Shown here in pieces: positions 44,260 through 54,595 of a stretch of 63,446 nt of DNA. The position numbers were made by a program, and so were the translations under genes. The stretch lies in NCBI GenBank assembly GCA_000827265.1, contig KN834857.1:32734-96179 (forward strand). The letters run 5' to 3'. How positions within the stretch are numbered: position 1 is the first letter of the stretch; every line of letters starts with the position of its first letter. The stretch comes from Collybiopsis luxurians FD-317 M1 (Eukaryota > Basidiomycota > Agaricomycetes > Agaricales > Omphalotaceae). Below the pieces are notes generated by a model. The model was not told the DNA's origin. It saw only the letters and a program-made list of their open reading frames with translations, and ran no database searches.

Positions 44260-46718
44260 ATGACCAACCCTTCTAAACAGACAAAACCCCCTGCCGCATC
44301 ATCAAGCGCTGGCTCCTCCAAAGAGAGAAGGTCCAGCAACATTGTTGACCTCAAGTGTTGAGCTCCAGTCCTGCTGGTCCATTAAGAACTCAAGGGCACT
44401 CAGCAACTTTGCCAAAGACAGCTCTTCCAGCTCTAATCCCACTTCCCAAATCCTTGCTGCCAAAACACATCATAGAGGGTCCCCTAAAATTGCAAAAGTC
44501 ATCCTCCAGACCCTCCACTGGTTTATCAAGGAGCATTGAGGTAGGCTCTGTGCCTACACCAACCAACTCACAGATTATGAGGTGCCAAAGTACATTGTTA
44601 TTTTAGTATAACTGTCATTCACCCTCAATTCTAAGTTTCCATATCCTCCCAGTTGATCCCAATGACCAGGTCCTCAGGTGGGACAAGCTTGAGGTCTGTC
44701 ATTGACCTCTGGCATTACTATATCATTGTTTCTTGTCATTGATTGCCACTGGCAGTGGTCCTTCACCAGATGACATTCCCTGGTAAGTTCCATTCTAGAT
44801 TTTCTTTTACACCATCAAGCTCATTTTCTCTTTGTAGACTGAACTCAAAAGGTTCCTTCAAGATCAGATTTTCCTGGAGTTCATAGCCATGTGACTCCTC
44901 AACTTCCAATAGTGCATGAGAGTAGTGTTAGCCAAATCACTGGGTATGCTGGGTCTCATCTCCAGCACTTGGTTTCATGAGGAAGATCTCCTCAAGGGTT
45001 TCATCAATGATCTCGAGGTAAGTGGTTTCAATTTATTGACAGTCTTTCCTTAGCTCATTCTGACCATCTGGCACCAAGTCCCTGTTCCACTGTTGCTGGA
45101 AGGGCTCATTGAGAGGAACAGGCACATTGACTTTTGCATAACAGACCTTGCTTTCCTGGGTGTGATGCTCCCTGGGTCATACATTCTTTGCCTACCTACA
45201 CCACCACCAAAGGAGCCTACTCCACCTCCTGCAGTGCCTTCTCTGGATGACCCAGAAATTGTCAAGCTGGAAGCCCCAAAAGGCAAGGTAAGTGAACAGT
45301 TCAACTTTGTTGTTGATGACAATCTAACCCATTTACTTAGGACAAGAAGAGAAAGAGAAAGGCAGTCGAAGAACACAACCTCAACCTGAAGTTTGAGGTA
45401 AAATTGGTAAGCTGACTTTAACTCCAACTTCCTTCCTCCTTACTCTTTCATTTCAACCCTGGTATTGGTTCTCTCTTTTCCAATGAGGGCAAGAAATTTG
45501 TTTTGAATGTCAATGACCTCTGCCAAGGGCTTGCAATGCCCATTTCTGTAAGTACTATTGACCTTCATTTCTTCTTTGCTAACCCTCTGCATTGACAGAT
45601 TGCACCTGTCCCTTGCACTAGATGCATAGCTGCCAACCAGCAATGTGAAGGTGCATACCCTGGGTGCAGCCACAAGTGCAACAGCTGTGCTTCAGGTCAG
45701 CAGGTCTGCTCATTGATGTGGCAGAATGAGCTTGAGAAAGTTACTGCCAACCAGATGCAATTTGCTAGCACTCACAGCAAATCAGGTAAGTTCATCAATT
45801 CTTTTATTTTCTTTATCCTTTAAGTCCTTTTGCAGCAATTGCCATGGCCGCTGCCTGCCTTTCTGCTCAGTACTACCAGGTAGTTCATCAAGCTGTCTCC
45901 ATTCATGACCAGCTTGTCAACTACCAGGATTTGGTCAGCATTCTTCACTGGCAGCAGAATGAACTTTGCCTGGCTTGCAGCAACCCAGCCCAAATCTACC
46001 AGTACATGAAGGAGAACAATCCAGCCTTCAATGACTCCAATGAATACATCACTGGACTCTCTGAACTGTTTGGGTGGAAGCTGATCTGGAAGGCCAGCAA
46101 GATCATTAAGGTGGAGCAGCCAGCTCCAATAGTCCTCAACCCTTCATCAGTTCTTCTGATGTTCAAGCTGACCAATTTTTTCAGCGCAGATGACTTTCCC
46201 AAGGCAATGCCCATCTGCTCAATGTGTAAGTTTTTCTAGTCTTTTATCCAAGTTCAATACTGACTATTTTTTAGCCAATAAGGAAGCCACCATGCCCATT
46301 AGGGCACAGGTATTTGACAAGTTGGCTCTCATTGACCCAAAGGGAAAGGAGTCCACTGCTGCCCCTTTGCCATCAGTCCTGGTGGAAGTCAATGAAGACC
46401 CACAGCAGGTGGAAGGGGAGGAAGACACAGAGGGCAAGGTGGATGATTTCCTCACCAAGGCTCTCCAACCTTCTGCCACCTCTTCTTCAGCTCATCAAAA
46501 AAGGGGTCCTGTTTCTGCAGAATTTGTTCACACTTCTGCCAACAAGGATGAAGACAAGGACAAGGGCACTGACAGATGCCCCACCAAGAAAAGCAAAGTT
46601 GGCAATGGGTAAGCCAGCTTCTTTTCCTTTCCTCAGACTGGTACTAACAATTTCCCAACTCAGGTCCTCCTCTTTGAAGAAGAAGATGCCAAAGGGCTCC
46701 AGAACAGAGAAATCATAA
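44260..46718 (+). pseudogene. Antisense gene Y1: Zn2Cys6-like cysteine-cluster protein, nine exons
   Basis: It starts 520 bp from the polypurine tract and reads away from the LTR. ATG at 44260 (MTNPSKQTKPPAASSSAGSS, close to X1's QPAASSSNPGGS). One frame change near 44350, then PALIPLPKSLLPKHI. Introns: 44783-44837, 45018-45053, 45288-45340, about 45398-45487, 45548-45598, 45786-45835, 46226-46274 and 46609-46663. Coding parts: LKRFLQDQIFLEF (two stops follow), FHEEDLLKGFINDLE, IERNRHIDFCITDLAFLGVM, P-rich linker, KKRKRKA basic patch; cysteine cluster CTRC-x6-C-x10-C-x2-C-x6-C at 45616-45712, which fits the fungal Zn2Cys6 spacing; helical domain AMAAACLSAQYYQVVHQAV; acidic region; basic end LKKKMPKGSRTEKS. 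Introns are intact while the N-terminal half has stops. DNA binding is inference from the cluster. Confidence 0.65.
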
Positions 46719-47509
46719 GTACCTTTTGGCTTGTTGTTGACTGTCCCAAATTCAGCTCTCTATAGCTGACTCCCTGCCTGGTGCTGGCTCCTGTGCATTC
46801 CCTCAGGGGTCATCTTTAAATTTGTATATTGTAACTGCTATCTTGTGCCCCTCATGGGGCTTACTTTTTACTCAATACTCCATAGACACTTCCTTGTATT
46901 TTGATGTATCATACTATCTAGCCCTTCAGGGCATACCTTCTTGTATCCCTACCTAGCATTCTCAATGTTTGGTAGGTACAGACTTCATAGTACTCCTCTT
47001 CAATGCAGAGTACTTAATAAAATTAGTCTTTCTTGATTCATTGAGTGTGAGGGGCCTGAGAGCTCCCTTATTCAGGATAACTTCAATGAGCCTAGTTGGA
47101 CCTTGGAAGATATTCTTCAGTCTCTTAGACTTGTCTAGCTAGTCCAAAATTGGCAGATGCCCACATATGTAAGTATAATATGGCTTTATTTGCCTCAATC
47201 ACATCTGTTTACATACTTTATCCTCCTCAACCCCATATAAAGACCATGCCTTTTTCTAGTTGCTTAGCATTGATCCTACCCTTCATCAGAGCCTTCAGTA
47301 CCAAGGTAATGTATATTTCCTTTGCACATTCCCATATCTGATTTTTTGGTTATAGACTAAAACATGTCTCATGCATGTATGCAATGCCTGGTTAGGCAGT
47401 GGACCTGCATGGGAGGCTCATCTCTCAGCCATTCCTCTTGCACTTTTTGCCTTCAAATAGCTCTGCATTGTTCCTATCTTTTATTTGGTGGAGACCATCA
47501 TCCTGTTAA
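46719..47509. other. Spacer between Y1 and Y2
   Basis: 3' flank of Y1 with CCCTCATGGGGC and CCCTTCAGGGCA near-palindromes (46850, 46922) that could be 3' processing or hairpin signals, and several GTAAT/TAG pairs after 47160 suggesting short 5' exons of Y2. Nothing firmer. Confidence 0.3.
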
Positions 47510-47876
47510 CAGCATTCCACCCCCTGTAACAGAGGAAGATGGTAGAACAATGTTGGCTAACACCCCTTTAGGCAAACTCACTGACATCATTGCAGAACTT
47601 GCAGCAACCTCAGCTAGTCTACAAGAGCAGGCTATGCTTCTTCACAACCTACAAGAGAACTATGCCAATGGCATTCACTGACATGTTCAGCACCAAGTGG
47701 AGGTCAAGCACATGCTCACTGACTGTTCCTGGGTCCTTCAGTTGTTGAAAAACCATATGTTGAACTTTACAAGCTCCAAAGAACAGATTCACAGCCTTTC
47801 TTTAGCCATTGGATGGGACAACTTGAAAGAGTCTGCTGTCAATGAGTCTCCCATTGGAACCTCTAGTAGTTCTTAG
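47510..47876 (+). pseudogene. Antisense gene Y2: coiled-coil protein fragment
   Basis: The last exon follows CCCCTGTAACAG: TEEDGRTMLANTPLGKL, heptad-like TDIIAELAATSASLQEQAML and LLHNLQENYANGIH, a TGA (CGA would be Arg), HVQHQVEVKHMLTD, helical LLKNHMLNFTSSKEQIHSLS, and the end NESPIGTSSSS with TAG at 47874-47876. It occupies the same place relative to Y1 as X2 does to X1, and is coiled-coil-like as X2 is. Sequence similarity between X2 and Y2 is not evident by eye. Confidence 0.4.
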
Positions 47877-48692
47877 ATACAATGTACTGTGCTAGTGAAT
47901 AAATAATCTTTGTAGAACATGCAATAAATTGCTTGCAGAATCCATTCATCTTGAGTCAAAATAAGTGAGTTATGCAAGTCGATGACTTTGCTTATCTCAA
48001 ATGACCAGATTTCCAATATTCACAAAATTCTGCTGTCCCATCAAATTTCAATTTCCTGGATGTTTCATAGACTTATACTCAATGAGAGTGCTGTCATATA
48101 TATATGAGCAACAAATGTGGTCAATCATTGACTTGTCAGCCAAAATGATGTCCCAGTTTGACAGCTCTATGCCTATCTCAGCCTATGAAGTCTTAACAGC
48201 CAGCTTTCTAAAGGCTAACCTCCTGCCTGACTGTATCTATCATGAGTTCAACTTGCTGGACATTGCCAGACTCATCAAAACCTAGACCTGTCCAGTAGAG
48301 TGTCAAGTGTATTGCTCAGTCATTGATGGTCAGTGCCCTGGCTACTCCAATATTCAATATGAGGAGTCTATTGGCACTTGGCCAATGAAGCCTGCAACTG
48401 TACTGAGTTTTTCAGACTTGCTGATGAACATGGTGAGACTCCTTGTCAACTTTGTGAGTATTTTACTTTCTTCACATTTTCAGGGATACCAACCCATTAC
48501 TTCAGTCAGGCAGTAAAGGCTGGTTGCTGCTGTAGCTTGACAAGGATGTTCTGTACTAGATTACCCTTTGACAACCTGTATATCTTAGAGGCAGTTGTAC
48601 CCTGTATTCTCAACTTGCCAGCTTAGTCATGGGCCAGCATCTGATCCAAGAATTTATCCTGTAAATTTCAAAATTCTTTGTGTCTTCCCAAT
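47877..48692 (+). pseudogene. Unrecognised relic with cysteine-rich stretch
   Basis: Plus frames 48001-48285 (IYEQQMWSIIDLSAKMMSQF, ISAYEVLTASFLKANLLPD) and 48378-48626 (ACNCTEFFRLADEHGETP with CQLCEYFTFF) could be one protein with several cysteines (C-x-C, C-x2-C). The helix-then-cysteine pattern is reminiscent of the cysteine-cluster N-termini of some KDZ proteins, but I cannot align it. Confidence 0.25.
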
Positions 48693-48795
48693 GGTTCCAT
48701 AGCTTAGTGGTTAAAGCACTCTTCCTAGATTGTAAAGAACTTTTGAAGCATTTTAATGCTTAAGAGAGACTTGGGTTCAATTCCCAATGGAACCA
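48693..48795 (+). tRNA. tRNA gene or tRNA-like sequence with hairpin insert, isotype uncertain
   Basis: The 7-bp acceptor stem GGTTCCA/TGGAACC is perfect with A73; D-arm GCTT...AAGC with AGTGGTTA loop; anticodon stem CTCTT/AAGAG; T-arm TTGGG/CCCAA with TTCAATT loop. The anticodon loop is enlarged by about 30 nt that contain a perfect 7-bp hairpin AAGCATT/AATGCTT, at the place where nuclear tRNA introns sit. Depending on the splice, CCT (Arg), TAG (Leu) or TGT (Thr) could be the anticodon. It is the best formed of the tRNA-like sequences here and could be functional. Confidence 0.55.
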
Positions 48796-49078
48796 TGAAA
48801 AGCTGGAGCCCTTTACTTTTACTTCAGCTTCTTTTAGCGCCTGGCAGCATCTGTGTTCTTTGCACAAGACAACTGACACATACAAGCCAAGAATTTATTC
48901 TTGCAGACACTGTTTCCAGACAGAATATAGTTTCTTCAATCAATTTCTTTCCACTCCTCAATTGGTTGTTTGTTGAGGCAAAGGTTACCACTTTTTAAGT
49001 GTAAAATTTCAAAATTTCAGTGGTCTACAACTCCTTCTGCTGATGGTCTAGTTTGTCAACTCATCTTTTAGCCTGTAT

Positions 49079-49092
49079 CCCTCCCCCAAACT
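49079..49092 (-). other. Second minus-strand polypurine tract
   Basis: Minus strand AGTTTGGGGGAGGG, preceded by CAACTGAGGACAGTTG. Its layout resembles that at 43727-43740, so another minus-strand gypsy 3' end, or a duplicated one, is likely. No pol coding is recognisable to its right. Confidence 0.4.
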
Positions 49093-49679
49093 AAAAATAA
49101 CAACTGTCCTCAGTTGTTGGTACTTGAGACCCTGCTGTTGGAAGTGGGCCAACACTTGTGGCAGGTACTCATGCCCATTGCAAAAGTTTTGCTAATGCAA
49201 CATTGAAATTCTGGAATATCAAATAAAAAACTACCCTAAATGATTACATTGCTAAATTAGTGGACAAACTATAGGACATTGTGTCATGTTACAATTGATA
49301 CAATTGATGTAATACCTTGAAATTCCCGTGGACATGTTAGGGTGACATATAATCCTTAGTCACTTTCACAATCCTTGCAGTCAAATTGCAATATTCCTAT
49401 AATCTTGTGTAAATATCACATTTACTGAGTAATATTACTGTCTCTTTATGAGCAGATGTGGGTGTATACAGCACAAGCAAAATTTCCACAGATTTTATAT
49501 GAAAATTTCATAATATATGCAAATTTTTGTACACAGGAAGAAAAATGACCATCGAGTATATTGAATACACATAATACAGTGTAAAGTAGTAAATACATCA
49601 AATGTCAGCTACACAGATCAAGAAGCACAGTGGTGTGAGTTGAATCCAATTTCCCAGCTAATCACTATAAAGTGTTGCA
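49093..49679. other. Non-coding AT-rich stretch
   Basis: No gene or repeat unit is recognised. The words TAATATTACTGTC and AATTTCATAATATATGC indicate a base composition unlike the flanks. Confidence 0.4.
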
Positions 49680-50371
49680 TCAGCAACTTGATAAATCTGA
49701 ATAGTTTGGAACATCCATTGCAGGCATCCCCAGTCCTACCGGTATTGAGGAGGATCTACACATCATAACTGATAAGAACTGGAAGATAGAAGAGTGTCTC
49801 CAACTTACTGTACAACAGGGTTGCATGGACACAACGTCATCATACCAGAAGCGGTTTTCTCCTAGCAAGCGGATACTGGATTTGTCAAAATGCCAAGTGG
49901 GATTAGTGACATAATAATTTGAACAAAAGCTGGATTGTACTTGTAAAGTCCAGGACCAGCATCCAGGATTCTGAATACCTGCTCATTGGTCGCTCAGATG
50001 ACAGTGGAACCCGGTTGGATCTAGAGAATGTATTTCAGGATTTTATTTCCATCCTGTGCGAAACCCTGATGGCATCAAATTTCCCATGTTCACAGGGGCT
50101 CCGACATTGGCCCCAGAATAATTGGTTAGCAGAGATACAATACTGGCTGCTATCTCCTTTCCTCAAGTTGAAGACCTATATTCATCTCAGATGGTGGGGA
50201 AGGAAAGAAATAGTACACGAGAAATCGATCTCTCACAAACTTGTCATCAAGATCGCTATCAGGTTTTGTGGTATGGACTGCGGTCGTGAAGGAGTCTTTG
50301 CCATCCAAGGTCACATAGTACCCAGATGCCTTATTTTTGATGTAGTAGTTTCTGGCAGCAGGTGGAGACAT
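49680..50371 (-). pseudogene. Ricin B-like (beta-trefoil) lectin relic
   Basis: Start ATG at 50369-50371: MSPPAARNYYIKNKASGYYV, TLDGKDSFTTAVHTTKPDSD, the usual opening of small fungal beta-trefoil lectins (xYxIxNxxSGxxLdL), carbohydrate-binding proteins without a catalytic domain. A splice donor follows LDDK (GTTTGT, acceptor GAGGAAAG at about 50146). Later pieces are RILDAGPGLYKYNPAFVQII (about 49970) and LLGENRFWYDDVV (about 49850). Stops separate the pieces and the QxW repeats are not clear, so it is either a decayed gene or one with introns I cannot place. CpG content is higher than in the transposons, consistent with a host gene. Confidence 0.45.
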
Positions 50372-50532
50372 TTGGAAAGAAAGGGTGAGCTAGTGTGATC
50401 AAGAAAGTGCGATGAGAGCGACTGGGGAGTTGGATGATAGGTGCAATCTGGGGTCATTTATGAGTCCTCAAAGAGCTGCCGTCAGATTATTACTGTCAAA
50501 AGGTAAAGATTTCTTATACATGTTTAGGATCT

Positions 50533-50780
50533 GCCGTTGCCGTTAAGTGCATTTTTTCAGGTAGCCGAGACACAATCTCTTTGCATCGTGCTAGTCTTAA
50601 GGTGGAAGCCATTCAGGCACTGACGGTAGTTAAAGCACAAGCTGTTGCCGTTGAGCGCATTTTTTCAGGTAGCCGAGACACAATCTCTTTGCATTGTGCT
50701 AGTCTTAAGGTGGAAACCATTCAGGCACTGATGGTGGTTAAAACGCAACTTCTGATGGCATGTACAGCAGTGATTGAAAT
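50533..50780 (+). pseudogene. hAT transposase C-terminal (dimerisation) domain, 108-bp tandem duplication
   Basis: Two in-frame copies, 108 bp (36 codons) apart: AVAVKCIFSGSRDTIS / LHRASLKVEAIQALTVVKAQ and AVAVERIFSGSRDTIS / LHCASLKVETIQALMVVKTQ. This is the RxFSxGRDTISxRRxSL motif of agaricomycete hAT proteins. A family distinct from the hAT at 20450-24435. The N-terminal and catalytic parts are absent. Confidence 0.8.
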
Positions 50781-51735
50781 ATTGGGACATGTTTTGGTGT
50801 CCTTATTGGACAATAAATACCCCTTGTTTATTATAGCCCAGGTGGTTGTTTTTGTATCATGATCATGATCCAATCATTGTCTAAATCGGCTGCTACAAAA
50901 ACATGATAAGCTCAATCACACAACCTGAAATGTAACTGTGATCACAATCATGATTGAAATTCTTTGTTATTGTGTCCTTGTAATGCTTGTTCATGGTTTT
51001 GCCACCTTGGTAATTGTAATGAGTGATCAATGTAGGGTGAGATATCTGCTGCTGACTCAGCAGTGGTTGAGCTTAAGTTTCTCTCAAGTCATCTCATCTG
51101 GGCTTGATTATCTAGCCAAGATAGTAATGAGCTGAAATATTCACCATGCAACTTGGGCAGAATTAGAGTTACTCAAAATTCAATCCACGAGTGCACTATA
51201 TTAATTCATCCAAATGGTCATATGTATTACAAGCAGGCAAACTTAATAACATAGCCATAATTCAGATGCCCCAATTTTTGTTGTTGTCTAAGAAACCTTC
51301 GAAACGCTACACTGATTATATTTCACCCTACACGTACAGTAGTATTCATCAACTTTGGACTAGTCATCCAATGACAAACAGCTAGACATCTGAGTGTACC
51401 TACACCTCCAATCTGAGCAATGCGTAACAAACTGCTAAGTGTACCACAAGTTGTCGTGTATAAAATCGAGTGCAGCGACCTAGACAAAATAGTCATTACA
51501 GGTATTGAATATGGGAGGCCAGCTGGCATACCAAATCCTATCTCCCCCCCCCATAATGACCTATGAATGGCAGGACATCAGGAACCATTCACAAAATCGT
51601 GGGCTCCATTATTTCTGAACACCTTCCAACCCAAACTCAACAGCCTATTCCATGTCAGGTCATTGTCATCACGAGGAAGAAAGTCAGTATTCCTCATCAG
51701 AGCCGCCTTCTGCAATGTTAATTCAGGGTAAAGGA
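50781..51735. other. No confident gene; left part of an interrupted locus
   Basis: ATCATGATCATGATCC at 50857 is a near-palindrome. Minus-strand MRNTDFLPRDDNDLTWNRLL and LGWKVFRNNGAHDFVNGS (51700-51590) read as coding sequence that would continue from the far side of the transposon at 51736-54583. Confidence 0.35.
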
Positions 51736-52312
51736 GTGTGTGCAAAGTTACTTTTCAAGTAACTTTTTTAATTTATTCAAGTAACTTGAAAGTTACATCC
51801 AAGTAACTTTTTTTTCCCACACTTGACAGCTTAACTTGCCGAGGCTCGGCAAAATCTAACTCTCATTAAAACTTATTTCCGACACATTAAATATGATTAT
51901 TTGACTTTGAAAGGCTTGTAATTGAGAATCTGTCTGAATACTGACATAGTACTGGTATTCTACAAGTGCCCTACATCAACTAAATGCCTATGGTTGCTGA
52001 AACCACTGTTTAATCCTTGGGCTTGAGTTGAATATTCTGCATTCAAATGCACAAGGCCTAAGGCATAGAGCACATTGTACCCTATAAATTCTAAGGTCTA
52101 TCCAAGCACATAATTTGATATATTCACATTAATGCACTATTTCAGGTCTATTTACATACAAGTCTGCTGAAATCACATTAGAAGTACAAATAATTGACAC
52201 TGCCAATGACCACATGATTCTACATTTAATACAAGTTCGTAGGTGAGAGTGAGCCTTCACCCAAGTACCTACAAACCTGAGTGGAAGGGAAAAAAAGAAA
52301 ACAAGTGTAAAA

Positions 52313-54235
52313 TTACTGCTTACTTGTGGTGCTGTTTGCCTTTGCCCTTTTCTGCACCTTGGCTCTGAGTTTATGTTTGCCCCTAGGCTCCTGACTGTTG
52401 GAAATGCCTGCAGCTTCTAGAATCTCCTCAAAGTTATCATTTCCTTGATCTGTCTTCCTCTTCTTATTCTTGAGATTAGAAATAAACTCCAGATTGTCCC
52501 AAGAATCATCTGAATCCTTCTCTAGCTAATGTTTCCCTGGGGCAAGGCCAGGGCCATGATACTTGGATGTATGTGAATGATTCAAGCACAGAGAATAAGG
52601 ATGAGATGGAGACTGCCTATATGGTCCCACATTAAAAACACCTCCCCATCTTGAACTACCTGTGAGTGATATGATACTGCAGTTCATGAGATGTGTTGCA
52701 GTATTCCAGGACAGTGAGGAATTGTGCACCCAACTCCTTTCTGATGCTGAAGAGCCTTGATTTTTGGCTGTACTAATCTTTCACAAGAAGAACACTTTAA
52801 AACACCTAAACATTTCCACTTCTCACACCTTGGAAAACAACACTACAAACAGAAACCCAAACCCATTTGTTCTGCTTGAAAGTTTTTGCATGAGGATCTC
52901 CTTTCTGCAATTCCCTAAAATCAGCTGTTAGGATATCAATATTCTAATAGGCTGGAAGGTTTACTTACTTTGGTCACCCTGCATGGTTACATTTGCTGCT
53001 GGAGTCTGAGAGTAAAATGGGTGAGAAGAGCTTGGAATTTAGAAGGGCTCATTTATTACCTGAGCTGAGTTGGCATGAATAACAGTGAGCACTGGAAGGA
53101 TCACTGAGACCCATTTGAGAAGGCCTGCCCATAAGGGGATAGTAAGGCATAGGACTAAAACTGGTAGTAACAGCTAGAGCATCAGGAAAATTCCCTTAAG
53201 TCCAGGTTGCCCAGAGATACCCCCCAAATCCTGAATAGCCTCAGGATCCCTCAGAATCCCTGGGGTGCCTGAGAACCCTGAGGGTGCCCTGGGGATGATT
53301 TCAAGTGACCTCAGGGCTCTCAGGGAGTCCGGGGACTCTGAGACTGTCCAGCATTTGGGGGGTATCTCTGGGCAACCTGGACTTAGGGGACTTTTTCCTG
53401 ATGAGGAACAGTATATGGGATTGCATATTGAGGAGCATAACCTGGGGTTGCTGATGTTTGGGCCCCATGGAGCTGGGTTTGATTAGTCTGAAGAAGCTGA
53501 GCCTGGGTGTGAGGAGAAGCAAATGGGATTGGATACTGATGATGGAAAGCAGGCTGCTGCATTTGGGACTGAGGCCCAGGAGCTGAACCACCTTAGTTTT
53601 TACCAAATTTGACTTGTCAAATTTCCTACCTGAGAGAACTGGATAGCCAGTGTCATGCTCCCTGTGCTCCTGCACATGGAGCACAACAAGTTCACCATTT
53701 CAGTGGACTTGCATTATTATTATTATTTCATAGTTATTCCATGGTTGACAGCATGTCAATCATTACTTACTGATATGAATATTTGCTTACTTATTTCAGA
53801 TACTTGTCCAGCTACACACTCAACTGTCCTTTGCAGTTGAGTTTTATTTGGACACTCAGCTCCTGAGTGTCTGAATACTTATTCCAGTACTCTGTATTTA
53901 ACTGAGGATTTTTATATTAGAAATAATACCTTTCACTTCCCCCATTTTCTCTCTCTCTAACCTTGGAATGCCTCATTGCACTCTCACTGACTCTGGTTCT
54001 ATGCCTCTGAACCATGAGTAAGTTTAACACCAAACCATAGTAACTGAAGTGGGATTCCAGTGGGGACAGTATATCCAATGTTACTTGGCATATGAGAGTA
54101 AGGATTAGCCATTGACTGAGTACTATCCACTGGAACTCCAACATTCTGGGGGTTATTGTTCTGTTTGTGCCAATGAAAAAAGCTAAGAAGCCAATTTAGC
54201 ATCTTTGAATATGAGAGGGAGAAAAGACAGACCAT
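52313..54235 (-). pseudogene. Gene carried by the AAGTTAC transposon: Pro/Gln-rich protein with basic C-terminus
   Basis: Minus-strand pieces: WHKQNNNPQNVGVPVDSTQS and MANPYSHMPSNIGYTVPTG (about 54170-54050); QMQQPAFHHQYPIPFASPHT, QLLQTNQTQLHGAQTSATPG and YAPQYAIPYTVP (53560-53410); then, after the nested element, FSPMPYYPLMGRPSQMGLSD and a donor GTAATA (about 53060); last exon GGVFNVGPYRQSPSHPYSLC, one TAG after LAPGKH, DSDDSWDNLEFISNLKNKKR, EEILEAAGISNSQEPRGKHK and LRAKVQKRAKANSTTSKQ, stop at 52313. The reading frame matches on both sides of the nested element, so the insertion split a gene. The Q/P-rich middle and basic end suggest a nuclear DNA- or RNA-binding accessory protein; no domain is recognised. 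Confidence 0.5.
53180..53403. mobile_element. Short TIR element (224 bp), relative of the one at 5847
   Basis: CATCAGGAAAA begins and TTTTCCTGATG ends the unit. About 55 bp at each end are inverted copies with few mismatches (both hold AAGTCCAGGTTGCCCAGAGA). The flanks are AG on both sides (53178-53179, 53404-53405), again a 2-bp duplication. The interior is CCTGAGG/CCCTGGGG-rich. It can fold into a long hairpin. Confidence 0.9.
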
Positions 54236-54595
54236 AAGATTGTTGCATTTATATTGTATTTAGCTTTCAGATGCCCGCCACAATATGGCATTAGAATTCA
54301 AGTTCAAAAACATTTTCGGGCCATGGCAGCAATATCTGTGATGTGGTACTGCTTTTTGACCACTTTTCCCAATATTGTTCACACGGGAATGATGAACAAT
54401 GAGCTCGAAGATACTTAGATTGATTATTTAGCCCTAAAGTCTCTCAAAATAAGCACAAGTAAAAAAGTAAATAAAGTTACTTAAGTTACTTGCAAGTAAC
54501 TTTGTCACGACAAAGTAACTTAAGTTACTTTTGTATGGCGAAGTTAGTGGAGTTAGAAATTTTCAAGTTACTTTGTCAACACCCAGGGTAAAGGA

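Larger units (their letters stand above)
51736..54583 (-). mobile_element. TIR transposon (2.85 kb) with AAGTTAC subterminal repeats
   Basis: The flanks carry the same 12 bp CAGGGTAAAGGA (51724-51735 and 54584-54595). The ends are inverted, GTGTGTGCAAAGTTACTT against GTGTTGACAAAGTAACTT, and both ends hold clusters of AAGTTACTT/AAGTAACTT words. It contains one minus-strand gene and a nested TIR element. An 11-12-bp target duplication would favour a Mutator-like element over hAT, but no transposase motif is visible, so the class is open. A relative begins at about 62668. Confidence 0.75.

Noticed and set aside
51724..54595. CAGGG words at both ends as hAT-type terminal inverted repeats
   Set aside because: The two CAGGGTAAAGGA copies are direct, not inverted; they are the duplicated target, and the inverted ends lie inside them.
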